A DNA stretch of 64,000 nt, taken from contig NZ_LXWK01000017.1 in NCBI RefSeq assembly GCF_001669775.1, positions 310,001 to 374,000 on the forward strand, read 5' to 3'. Positions 8,011 through 17,200 of the stretch are shown piece after piece. Position 1 is the first letter of the stretch. Every line of letters begins with the position of its first letter. The notes beneath the pieces are model-generated. The model ran no database searches. It was not told the DNA's origin and saw nothing but the letters and a program-made list of their open reading frames with translations. Origin of the DNA: Rheinheimera sp. SA_1 (GTDB taxonomy: Bacteria > Pseudomonadota > Gammaproteobacteria > Enterobacterales > Alteromonadaceae). The position numbers and the translations under genes were made by a program.

Positions 8011-9645
8011 TTATTCCTTGTTTCCGGTTTTATCGATGGCTCTGGCCAATAACAGCACCGGCCCCAGCCCGACCAGTACTATGGTTAAAGCAGGCAAAGC
8101 TGCAGCCGCCAGTCGCTCGTCGGATGCCAGCTCAAAACTTCGCACCGCTAAGGTATTAAAATTAAAAGGCCGCAGTAACAAAGTCGCCGGAAGTTCTTTC
8201 AGCACATCGACAAACACCAGCAATAACGCCGTTAACACCGAACCACGCAGCAGCGGTACATGCACCCGCCACAATACTTGCCGCGCATTCAGGCCTAACG
8301 ATCGCGCTGCTTGATCCATACTGGGTTTAATCTGCCCCAGCCCTGCTTCAATACCCTGTAACGCCACCGCCAGAAAACGCACCGCGTAAGCCAGCAATAA
8401 CGCAAATAAAGTACCGGAAAACAATAAACCACTACGAATGCCAAACTGCTGCTCCAGCCATAAATCGAGCTGATTATCAACAAAACCAAGTGGCAACATC
8501 ACGCCAATCGCAATCACGGTACCGGGAATGGCATAACCCATGCCCGACATTCGCACCAGCAGCTGCACCAACCAGTGTTTATGTAGCCGCATGCCATAAG
8601 CCAGCAGCAGCGCCAGCGAAACCACGAGTACAGCAGCCCCCAGCGCCAGACTAAAACTGTGCCATAACAAGCGGCCAAATTCAGCGCTCAACAGCGTAGG
8701 CCATTGCTCAAACGCCCAAAACGCCAGTTGCGATGCTGGTATGGCAAAACCCAACAACAAGGGCAGCAGCGCCAACAGCAAAGCCAAAAGCGCTTTAACA
8801 CCAGAAAGTTGCCGGTATTGCACCTGTTGATGCGCCTGGCCTGAATAATAAAAATGCAGTTGTTTGCGCGAGGCTAGTTCCAGATAAATCAGTAACAGCA
8901 CCATGCTACACAGCAGTGCCGCCAGCTGTGCAGCACCCTGCTGTTGACCCATACCAAACCAGGTGCGGAAAATGCCGGTGGTTAAGGTCGGTACGCCAAA
9001 ATATTGCACAGTGCCATAGTCGGCGAAAGCTTCCATCATCGCCAGCGCCATACCGGTGACCAGCGCCGGCCGCGCCATCGGTAAGGTCACCCGGAAAAAA
9101 TGCTGTCTGCGGTTCAGACCCAGACTTAAACTTGCCTCCGCCAGTCGCTGCGACTGGGCGGCAAAAGCTGTACGCGCCAACAAATAAACATAGGGATACA
9201 ACACCAGAGATAACAGCAGGATAGCGCCGCCTAAGGAGCGAATTTCAGGGAAATAATACTGACCATAGCGCCAGTGAAAAGTATCCCGCAGCAGGCTTTG
9301 CACTGGACCAGCAAAATCCAGCAGGCCGGTATAGGTGTAGGCAATGATATATGCCGGCATCGCCAATGGCAGCAGCAAAGCCCATTGCAGCAAATTGCGA
9401 CCAGGAAAACGATAAAACACCACCAGCCAGGCCAGGCTGGTGCCAATTAGTAATGCACCAATGCCAACGCCAAATGCCAGCAACAAGGAATTTTGCAGAT
9501 AATCCGGCAGTACCGTGCTGGTTAAATGCTGCCACAATTGCCAATCCGGTTGCAGCACACTCTGCAACACCACCAATAGTGGTGCGCAGAGCAACAAACA
9601 CAACAGCAATAATGGCAGTTGCCGCAGGCTCAGGTTATAACGCAT
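8011..9645 (-). CDS. fbpB: Iron(III) ABC importer, permease (fused two-module)
   Basis: A 544-residue inner-membrane permease made of two homologous halves of about six membrane helices each. Each half has the cytoplasmic loop that docks the ATPase: EASLSLGLNRRQHFFRVTLPMARPAL near residue 190-220 and QAARSLGLNARQVLWRVHVPLLRGS near residue 445-470. This fused arrangement is standard for FbpB/AfuB ferric iron permeases. It passes iron released from FbpA to the cytoplasm. It is followed within two bases by fbpC. Between fbpA and fbpB are 72 bases without a clear terminator, so the three genes are probably cotranscribed. Start at 9645 opens MRYNLSLRQLPLLLLCLLL. Confidence 0.92.
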   Translation of the reverse strand: MRYNLSLRQLPLLLLCLLLCAPLLVVLQSVLQPDWQLWQHLTSTVLPDYLQNSLLLAFGVGIGALLIGTSLAWLVVFYRFPGRNLLQWALLLPLAMPAYIIAYTYTGLLDFAGPVQSLLRDTFHWRYGQYYFPEIRSLGGAILLLSLVLYPYVYLLARTAFAAQSQRLAEASLSLGLNRRQHFFRVTLPMARPALVTGMALAMMEAFADYGTVQYFGVPTLTTGIFRTWFGMGQQQGAAQLAALLCSMVLLLIYLELASRKQLHFYYSGQAHQQVQYRQLSGVKALLALLLALLPLLLGFAIPASQLAFWAFEQWPTLLSAEFGRLLWHSFSLALGAAVLVVSLALLLAYGMRLHKHWLVQLLVRMSGMGYAIPGTVIAIGVMLPLGFVDNQLDLWLEQQFGIRSGLLFSGTLFALLLAYAVRFLAVALQGIEAGLGQIKPSMDQAARSLGLNARQVLWRVHVPLLRGSVLTALLLVFVDVLKELPATLLLRPFNFNTLAVRSFELASDERLAAAALPALTIVLVGLGPVLLLARAIDKTGNKE

Positions 9646-9717
9646 CTAAGCTTGCCTGCATTAAAAGGTCCAGCATCTGACACTGCGGTAACGACGGCAT
9701 AGACTCAAGCATCAGGC

Positions 9718-10764
9718 TTATTTCCAACCCGCCTGATCCATCAACATCAGCGCTTTGCTGTTCAGTTCACCCAGTTTCACCAGTGGCAACGGATCCGCTT
9801 TAAAAGTACCAAAACTTTCCAGCACCGGGCTCCATTTTACGCCTACCAGCACCGGATACTCGTGATTGGCGGTGGCATACCAGTTTTGCGCTTCAGGTTG
9901 CACCATATACTCAATCAACTGCTGCGCCGCAGCTTTATTCGGTGCATATTTTGCGACACCGGCGCCGGAAATATTGATATGCGCGCCACGGTCCGCCTGA
10001 TTTGGCCAGAACACTTTGACCTGTTGCGCCGCTTTAGCATCAGCCGGCTCGTCAAACATTCCGGCCAGGTAATAAGTGTTGGCAATGGCGATATCACAGA
10101 CACCAGCTGCAGCGGCTTTGATCTGATCCCGATCTCCCCCTTTTGGCGGCTGGGCAAAATTCGCCACCAGACCTTTGGCAAAAGCTAAAGTTTTTTCTTC
10201 GCCGATTTCAGCAATCATCGCCGCCAGCATCGACTGGTTGTAGATGTTGTCAGAAGAACGAATACAAATGCGGCCGCGCCATTTGTCTGATGCTAAATCT
10301 TCCAGTGTCGATAATTGTTTTGGGTCCACTTTGCCTGGCAGATACATGATCGGCCGTGCCCGAGTCGTCAGACCAAACCAATGCTTAGCCGGATCACGTA
10401 AATGCGCCGGAATGGCAGCATTGAGTGCATCAGAAGTAATGGGCTGCAGCAAACCCTGAGTTTGAGCTCGGTACAAGCGGCCAACGTCAGTGCTGATCAG
10501 AACATCAGCCGGACTGTTGCGCCCTTCACTGGCCATCCGGCTAATCAATTCATCCGGTTTACCAGTAATTAAGTTCACTTGGATGCCGGTTTGGGCGCTA
10601 AATTTATCCAGCACCGGTTTAATCAGTTCTTCCTGGCGCGCCGAATAGACATTTACTTGCGCCGCTTGCGCGGTGCTGGCAAAAGCCGCAATGGTTGAAA
10701 AAGTGGCGATAGCGGAAAAAGTCGAGAGTCCGGAAAATAACAAGGCCAGCACAGCATGTTTCAT
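9718..10764 (-). CDS. fbpA: Iron(III) ABC importer, periplasmic binding protein
   Basis: A 348-residue ferric-ion binding protein. The ATG at 10764 is chosen because AAGGAG sits seven bases upstream and MKHAVLALLFSGLSTFS..AQA follows as a signal peptide; a longer frame to 10845 has no such support. The mature protein begins QVNVYSARQEELIKPVLDKFSAQTGIQVNLITGKPDELISR, the classic opening of FbpA/FutA/Idi proteins, and carries ISTDVGRLYRAQTQGLLQPI and ANTYYLAGM. The YY pair fits the tyrosine iron ligands of the family. First gene of the fbpABC transcript; a sigma70-like promoter overlapped by a Fur-box-like sequence lies 70-100 bases upstream. Confidence 0.92.
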   Translation of the reverse strand: MKHAVLALLFSGLSTFSAIATFSTIAAFASTAQAAQVNVYSARQEELIKPVLDKFSAQTGIQVNLITGKPDELISRMASEGRNSPADVLISTDVGRLYRAQTQGLLQPITSDALNAAIPAHLRDPAKHWFGLTTRARPIMYLPGKVDPKQLSTLEDLASDKWRGRICIRSSDNIYNQSMLAAMIAEIGEEKTLAFAKGLVANFAQPPKGGDRDQIKAAAAGVCDIAIANTYYLAGMFDEPADAKAAQQVKVFWPNQADRGAHINISGAGVAKYAPNKAAAQQLIEYMVQPEAQNWYATANHEYPVLVGVKWSPVLESFGTFKADPLPLVKLGELNSKALMLMDQAGWK

Positions 10765-10834
10765 GGGTTGCTCCTTTGATTTAAAAAACGCGCAGTTGAT
10801 GCTATTAAACAACAGCGCCAACTTTTGAGACGCT

Positions 10835-10864
10835 AGTATAAACATGAATACAAATGGTTCTCAA
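10835..10864 (-). promoter_or_regulatory. fbpA promoter with Fur-box-like sequence
   Basis: On the minus strand TTGAGA (10864-10859) and TATACT (10840-10835) are spaced by 18 bases. The stretch GAGAACCATTTGTATTCATG across the spacer resembles the AT-rich hexamer pattern of Fur operators, though it departs from the 19-base consensus at many positions. Iron repression would suit the genes; the operator call is weak. Confidence 0.45.
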
Positions 10865-11006
10865 AAATTCATCGCAGCGCTTGTCTTAATAATCGCATTA
10901 ATCCCACGGGTACAACCGTTAATCCCATGTCGGTCAGGATTGGTTGCCAGCAGACTACTGCATCGCCTATGCTACAGAACACTTTTGAATTTTCAGGTAG
11001 ATAACG

Positions 11007-13055
11007 ATGAAATTCACCAGCACGATCAGTCTTTTAGCGCTAATAACTACAGTAACCAGCGCCAGCAGCATCGCCGCACCTACCCCACTTACCGCCGAAA
11101 AAGTCTGGCAAGTGGCCAGACCGTCTGGTTTAACTGTGTCGCCGGATGGCCAACGTGCCGTGTTCAGCCTGACCAAATTCGACCTGACGACCGATAAAGG
11201 CAATGCCGATTTACAGCTGCTGGAACTGGGCAGTGGCAAAATGACGGCACTGACCAGTCATGCTGACAACGACACCCAACCCGCCTGGAGCCCGGATGGC
11301 CGCCAGGTGGCCTTTTTATCCAAACGTGGTGCCGACCAAAATCAGTTAATGCTGATCAATGTGTTTGGTGGTGAAGCCAAAGCCCTGACCGATTTACCAG
11401 TCGCTGTGACAGCGCCGACCTGGTTTAACGATGGCAAAAAGATTTTGTTTGTGGCCGAAGTGCCCAAAGATTTTGAAGGCGATTTTAAGAAATTAAAAAC
11501 CCGGCTCGAAGCGGAAAAAAAGCAAAAAACTACCGCCAAGATCAGTGAAAACCGGGTGTATCGGTTTTGGGATCATTTTCTCGATGAAAACACTTTCCCG
11601 CACTTTTTCAGTCTGGATGTAGCGAGCGGTGACATTCGTCAGCTGTCAGTTGGTTTTCATAAAATCATGAATTTACAGGGAAACCCTCAGTTTGATTTGG
11701 CCCCGGATGGTAAAACCATTGCGGTTTCTGCCAATAGCTCAGAGCCACCCTACAACCGGCTGAATCAGGATATTTATCTGCTGAGCACCGACGGCAGCGG
11801 TAAAGCGGAAAATATCACCAGTGCCAATCAAGCAGACGACAGCAATCCGGTGTTTAGCCCGGACGGCAAAGCCCTGATGTACGGCGCGCAAAAACGGCTC
11901 GATTTTAACAGCGACAACGTCAAGCTGACCCATTTTGACCTGACGAAAAAAACTGCCACTGTGCTGGCGGCCAATGTTGATCTGTCGCCAACAGACTGGT
12001 ATTTCTCTAAAGACGGCAGCATGTTGTATTTCACCGCTGACGATAAAGCCAAACAATCGTTGTTTTCAGTGCCCACCCAGGGCGGCGCGGTGAAACAAGT
12101 GTTGCGTCAGGGCAGTAACGAACAATTCCAGCTGGCCGGTCCACAGCAGTTTGTGCTGGTGCAACACAGCATGAGCCAAATGCCGGAAATTTTCCTGCTC
12201 GATAATAAAAGCCGCACCTTAAAACAAATCAGCCAGCTTAATACCACACTGCAACAACAAACCAATTGGGGCAAAGTGGAAGAAGTGTCATTTGCGGGTT
12301 CAGATGGCAAACCGGTGCAAATGTTTATTACTTACCCACCTGATTTTGATACCAATAAACGCTGGCCGTTGCTGAATGTGCTGCATGGTGGCCCGCACAG
12401 TTACTCTGGCGACAATTTTGGTTATCGCTGGAATTCACAGGTGTTTGCCGCCGCCGGTTATGTGGTGATCCAACCGAATTTCCACGGTTCCAGCAGCTTT
12501 GGCGAAGCTTTTACCGCCTCTATTCACGGCGACCACGCCACTAAACCTTTTTATGACTCTGAAGCCGCCGTCGATTATATGGTGTCGCGCGGCTTTATCG
12601 ACGAAAGCCGGATGGCCGCAGCGGGCGGCAGTTATGGCGGTTATCTGGTGAATTGGATTGCCGGTCATAGCACCAAATACAAAACGCTGATCAGCCACGC
12701 CGGTGTCTACAACCTGATGGGGCAGTTTTCATCGGACATTACCCAGAATCGCTCTGAAGCTTATGGCGGTTCGCCGTGGCAAAATACCGCTTCGATGCAG
12801 TCAATGAATCCGGCGATGTTCGCCGACAAATTCCAGACGCCGATGCTGGTGTTACATGGTGAGCTGGATTACCGGGTGCCGGTCACTCAGGGGTTGGAAC
12901 TGTACGGTGTACTCAAAGGTAAAGGGGTTGAAGCGCGGTTGGTGTATTTCCCGAATGAAAACCACTGGATTTTAAAACCAAATAACTCATTGCTGTGGTA
13001 CCGGGAATTTACCGGCTGGTTGGAGCGTCATATTGGCAAAGGTGCGACGCCTTAA
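11007..13055 (+). CDS. Exported S9-family peptidase (dipeptidyl/acylaminoacyl-peptidase type)
   Basis: A 682-residue serine peptidase of the prolyl oligopeptidase family. Residues 1-23 are a signal peptide (MKFTSTISLLALITTVTSASSIAAP). An N-terminal beta-propeller with TolB/PD40-like repeats (PAWSPDGRQVAFLSKRG, PVFSPDGKALMYGAQ) precedes the alpha/beta-hydrolase domain from about residue 430. The triad is visible: Ser542 in GGSYGGY, Asp621 in GELDYRVPV and His653 in NENHWI. Such periplasmic enzymes trim peptides in protein-rich habitats. ATG at 11007 has AGGTAG upstream. The next gene, a ZapE-type ATPase, begins 25 bases after the stop and may share the transcript. Confidence 0.93.
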   Translation: MKFTSTISLLALITTVTSASSIAAPTPLTAEKVWQVARPSGLTVSPDGQRAVFSLTKFDLTTDKGNADLQLLELGSGKMTALTSHADNDTQPAWSPDGRQVAFLSKRGADQNQLMLINVFGGEAKALTDLPVAVTAPTWFNDGKKILFVAEVPKDFEGDFKKLKTRLEAEKKQKTTAKISENRVYRFWDHFLDENTFPHFFSLDVASGDIRQLSVGFHKIMNLQGNPQFDLAPDGKTIAVSANSSEPPYNRLNQDIYLLSTDGSGKAENITSANQADDSNPVFSPDGKALMYGAQKRLDFNSDNVKLTHFDLTKKTATVLAANVDLSPTDWYFSKDGSMLYFTADDKAKQSLFSVPTQGGAVKQVLRQGSNEQFQLAGPQQFVLVQHSMSQMPEIFLLDNKSRTLKQISQLNTTLQQQTNWGKVEEVSFAGSDGKPVQMFITYPPDFDTNKRWPLLNVLHGGPHSYSGDNFGYRWNSQVFAAAGYVVIQPNFHGSSSFGEAFTASIHGDHATKPFYDSEAAVDYMVSRGFIDESRMAAAGGSYGGYLVNWIAGHSTKYKTLISHAGVYNLMGQFSSDITQNRSEAYGGSPWQNTASMQSMNPAMFADKFQTPMLVLHGELDYRVPVTQGLELYGVLKGKGVEARLVYFPNENHWILKPNNSLLWYREFTGWLERHIGKGATP

Positions 13056-13080
13056 ACCCTAAAAACAAGGCAAGTTATTG

Positions 13081-14190
13081 ATGTTGCAGTGTTATCAACA
13101 GCAGGTCGAAAGCGGCCTGCTGCATTTTGATGAAGCGCAGTGGCAAGTGCTGCAACAGCTTGCGACGCTGGCCGGCCAGCTTGATGGAGCTGGCGAGAGC
13201 TACAAGGCAGGCCACCTCCCGCCCCAGGGCCTGTATATTTATGGCCCCGTGGGTCGTGGCAAAACCATGTTGATGGATTTGTTTTACCAGCAACTGGCCA
13301 CCCCAAAAAAAATCCGGCTGCATTTTCATCATTTTATGGCACGGGTCCATCAGGAATTACATCAGCTGAGCGGCCAGCCAGATCCTTTGCAGCGCATCGC
13401 CAAAAATTGGGCAGCGCGTTATCAAATCCTGTGTTTTGATGAGTTTTTTGTCACGGATATCGGTGATGCCATGCTGCTCGGTACCTTGTGGCGTGAACTG
13501 TTCGCACTCAACGTGATTCTGGTTGCCACCTCCAACTCAGCGCCTGCTGATCTGTACGCCAACGGTTTACAACGCAGCCGGTTTTTACCGGCCATTGCTT
13601 TGCTGGAGCAACATTGTCAGCTGTTCGCCCTTGATCACGGCATCGACTACCGGCGTTTGCAGCAACATCCGATGCGTTTTTATTTACAGCAACCTGAGCA
13701 TGGCCAATTAGCTGCTCTGGCAACGACCCACTTTGGTTTTGTACAGCCGATGTCGAAAATCCAGCTGCTGGAGCGGGACATCCCCTGTTTATGGCGCAAC
13801 GAGGTCATCATCGGTTTTGACTTTATGGCACTGTGCAGCGGTCCGCGCAGTCAGCTCGATTATATGGCACTGGCCAGTCAATTCCGGGCGATTGCAGTGG
13901 CGGATGTGCCGCAATTTACCAAAGTATCGGACACCGCTATTTTGCATGGCGTCGAAGAAAATTATCAGCGTGAACAGCAAGATATTTTTGTCAGTAAGCT
14001 CGACAATGAAGCCAGGCGTTTTATTGCATTAGTTGATGAATGTTATGAGCGGCAAACTTTATTACTGCTCAGCGCCGAAGTGGCTATTGCCGAGTTGTAT
14101 CAAGCCAGCCAGCTGAGTTTTGCCTTTGAAAGAACCATTTCCAGGCTCCATCAAATGCAAAGCTGGACGCCGGTAAATTTTGCCAGGTGA
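13081..14190 (+). CDS. ZapE/AFG1-family ATPase, second copy
   Basis: A 369-residue P-loop ATPase of the AFG1 family, to which the division protein ZapE belongs. Walker A is YGPVGRGKTMLMDLFY near residues 57-72, Walker B ILCFDEFFVTDIGDAM near 118-133, and VATSNSAPADLYANGLQRSRFLPAI forms the sensor region. All key motifs are intact, so it is probably active. A canonical zapE (28584-27490) lies next to rplM and zapG in this same window; the two share long stretches such as HFHxFM and GRGKT. This copy instead follows an exported peptidase by 25 bases. ATG at 13081 is preferred over TTG at 13078; AAGG at 13067 would suit either. Its special role is unknown. Confidence 0.85.
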   Translation: MLQCYQQQVESGLLHFDEAQWQVLQQLATLAGQLDGAGESYKAGHLPPQGLYIYGPVGRGKTMLMDLFYQQLATPKKIRLHFHHFMARVHQELHQLSGQPDPLQRIAKNWAARYQILCFDEFFVTDIGDAMLLGTLWRELFALNVILVATSNSAPADLYANGLQRSRFLPAIALLEQHCQLFALDHGIDYRRLQQHPMRFYLQQPEHGQLAALATTHFGFVQPMSKIQLLERDIPCLWRNEVIIGFDFMALCSGPRSQLDYMALASQFRAIAVADVPQFTKVSDTAILHGVEENYQREQQDIFVSKLDNEARRFIALVDECYERQTLLLLSAEVAIAELYQASQLSFAFERTISRLHQMQSWTPVNFAR

Positions 14191-14200
14191 TTGCGGGGAT

Positions 14201-14230
14201 CCCCTGCAACTTCAAGGATTAAGGGTATTT
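14201..14230. repeat. ERIC-like half element
   Basis: CCCTGCAACTTCAAGGATTAAGGGTATTT matches one terminus of the ERIC-like elements (TGCAACTTCAAGGATGAAGG.TATA in the copy at 1157) but lacks the rest. It lies just after the second ZapE gene and before the histidine kinase. Confidence 0.65.
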
Positions 14231-14296
14231 AATTTGCTCTCTTGGCTAAAGCGGTAAATACTCAAAGCTTAGCTAAAACCAACCAGAGGTGATGGA

Positions 14297-17200
14297 GTGC
14301 GAACAGGCATTTGGTGTTGCATGCTGCTTGCGCTGGTCTCCTGCTATCTTGGCGCCTCAACTTTGGTGCAACAGGTTTACAGTCGCTTTATTCCACTGGA
14401 ACAAACTCAGGCGCACACTTCTTCGACCGCTTTGGTGCAAGATAGCTCCGGCCAAATCTGGCTTGGGACCCAACACGGTTTATATCGTTTTAACGGCACT
14501 GACGTAAAACTGTTCCGCGCCGACCCTACTAATCCCAATACCTTATCAGCCGATTGGGTCAGCTCCTTGATGGTTGATCATCAGGGCACCCTGTGGATTG
14601 GCACCCGTTATGCTGGATTAAACCGCTTTAACGCGGACACCGAACGGTTTGAACGGATCGCGCTGCCGGTCACCAACAATGCCGGTGCATCCGCCGAAAT
14701 TTCAGTGCTGTATCAGGATCCGAACCAACAAATTTGGGTCGGCAGCTACGGCTCCGGCCTGTTTCGCTGGGATCCCAAGCTACAGCAACTGGAACATTTA
14801 GCCTTGCCGGCTCAAGTCGACGGCGTCTCCAGCTTGCATCTGAACGATGTGATGATGGATGACCAAGGGCTATTGTGGCTAGCGGCGGGAGATGCGCCAG
14901 TGCGTACGATGGCTGGCGCCAGTGGTGGGTTAATCCGTTGGCAACAGTCGGCCAAGCAGCTGACAGGTTTTCTGAAAACCGCAGATAATGTGCTGATTGG
15001 ATCCGTGAATAAACTACGACAAAGCGCCGATGGCACGATATTGCTGGCCAGTTTCAGTGGTGGATTACTGCAAATGGCAAAAAATCAGCCACAACCGGTC
15101 AGTCACATCCAACCAGAAACCTTAAAGTTGGCACAACTGACCGATATGTTGATCGATCCGCAAGGTGGTCTTTGGCTCGCCAGTTTTAATGCCGGACTCT
15201 GGTACCAACCAACTCCGGACGCGCCCTGGCAACACTTCCAGCATTTACCTCAGTTCAGCACTGGCCTGCCAAGTAACAATCTTTATGCACTGATGCTCGA
15301 CCGGCAAGGCACGTTGTGGACCGTCAGCCAAACCCGCATCAGTGGCTTAAGCCGCTTTTCGAAGCAAGTTCAGACCTTACCCCATGTCAGCGATCAACCC
15401 AATCTGTTGCCGGTGGGTGACGTGCTGGGCATTGATGCAGTCAACTTTGAAAAGGTCTGGTTGGCCAATCGGGATGGCGGGCTGATGCTGTTTAATCCGA
15501 CCACCAAACAGCTGCAGGCAGTGACGCCGCCGCTAGAGGAATTGGCGTTTTCGGCACGGCAAGTGGTTGAAGATCAGCAGCAACGGCTGTGGATCGGGAC
15601 TGAAACAGGTTTGTGGCAGTATCAAAGTGACACCGGGCAATGGCAAAAAATACCGTTATTGCTGCACAGTCTGCAACAACCGGTGATTAAATCGCTGTTT
15701 GAAGACCAGCAACAACGATTGTGGATCGGCACCCGCGGCCATGGCTTATTTATGCTGGATGCTGCACGCAAAAACCTGCGGCGTTATCACAGTCATGGCC
15801 AACCTGCGTTTCCATTTGATGACATCAATATGGTGTACCAGGATAGTTTTGCTGGTTTATGGGTAGGTTCTGCCGATCAGGGTCTGGCGCGACTCGACCC
15901 CGCCAGCGGCCAGTTTCAACGCTGGCAACAGCAACAGGCCAGCATTCACGGTTTGCAATTTAATGGTATCCAACTGATTGTTGAAGAAAACCAACAGCTG
16001 TGGATTCACGCGGGTAATGTTCGGCACCGGTTGATCCGCCAGCAGGGTCAGCCTGCCAAAGTGCTTGGGTTTAAACCCTATCTGACTGACGCCGATATGG
16101 ACACAGAACTCGAACAAGCTGCGTTATTCCGCTTACTGTACCGCAAACACTGGCTCAGTGGCGCCGCCAGTTACCTGAATTTAGACGAAAGTCTTGGCAT
16201 GCAAAGTGTCACCTGGATTGGTTCCTGGGATACTCTGGATGGCCACATTTTCCGTGGTGGCAAAGAAGGTATGGACTATTTCCGCATCGCCGATTTACCC
16301 CAGAATTGGCCACTCAGCCCGCTGGCGCTGACCAACCTGAGTTTGTTTAATCAGATGATCCCACCGGCGCAGAAAGCAAGTCAGCAGCTATTACCGGTAG
16401 TGATTGGCGCATTGGACAAACTTCAGCTTTTGTATCAACAAGATATGTTCAGCATTCACTTTGCAGCTGCCGAATTTGTACTGCCGCGCCAACTGGAATA
16501 CCGCTATCAGCTGGCCGGTTTTGACCGCGACTGGATCCTGGCACAACGGCCAGTTGCCACTTACACAAGACTGCCCCCCGGCACCTACACCTTTCAGGTC
16601 GAAGCCCGCATCAGTGGAGGCAGCTGGCAAACTTCGCGGCAATTGCCAGTACACATTTTACCACCCTGGTGGATGACCTGGTGGTTCCGCAGTGGTCTGA
16701 TAGCTTTAGTGCTCTTCACCGGCTGGGCTTGGTATCAGCAAAAAATGACCCGCCAGCTGGAAATGCGGCGCAAGCTCGAGCTTCTGGTTACACAGCGCAC
16801 TGAAGAGCTGAGCCATAAAACCGATCAGCTGCAAGAAAAACATCAGGCATTACAACGCTCCTATCAGGACGTGACGCTGTTGCAGCAAATCAGCACCGAA
16901 ATCACCGCGTCGCTGGATCTAAAACAAGTGCTGACCCGCTGTCATCACCATTTAAGCGAAATTCTGGATGCCCATGTGTTACTGATTGGTATTTATCGCG
17001 AGACTGAACATAAACTCGATTTTGCCTTCTGGATGGAAGACAACCAGTTAGCGCCGCGTTTTGATATTGATTTAGAACAGAATTGGGCACCGGGGGTGAT
17101 TTGTTTTAACAAACAGCAAGAGATCCTGATTGGCAGCAACGAGGATTTTCTCAATTATCTGCCACAAATTCCTGAGCCGCTGTACGGCAAATTAACCCAA

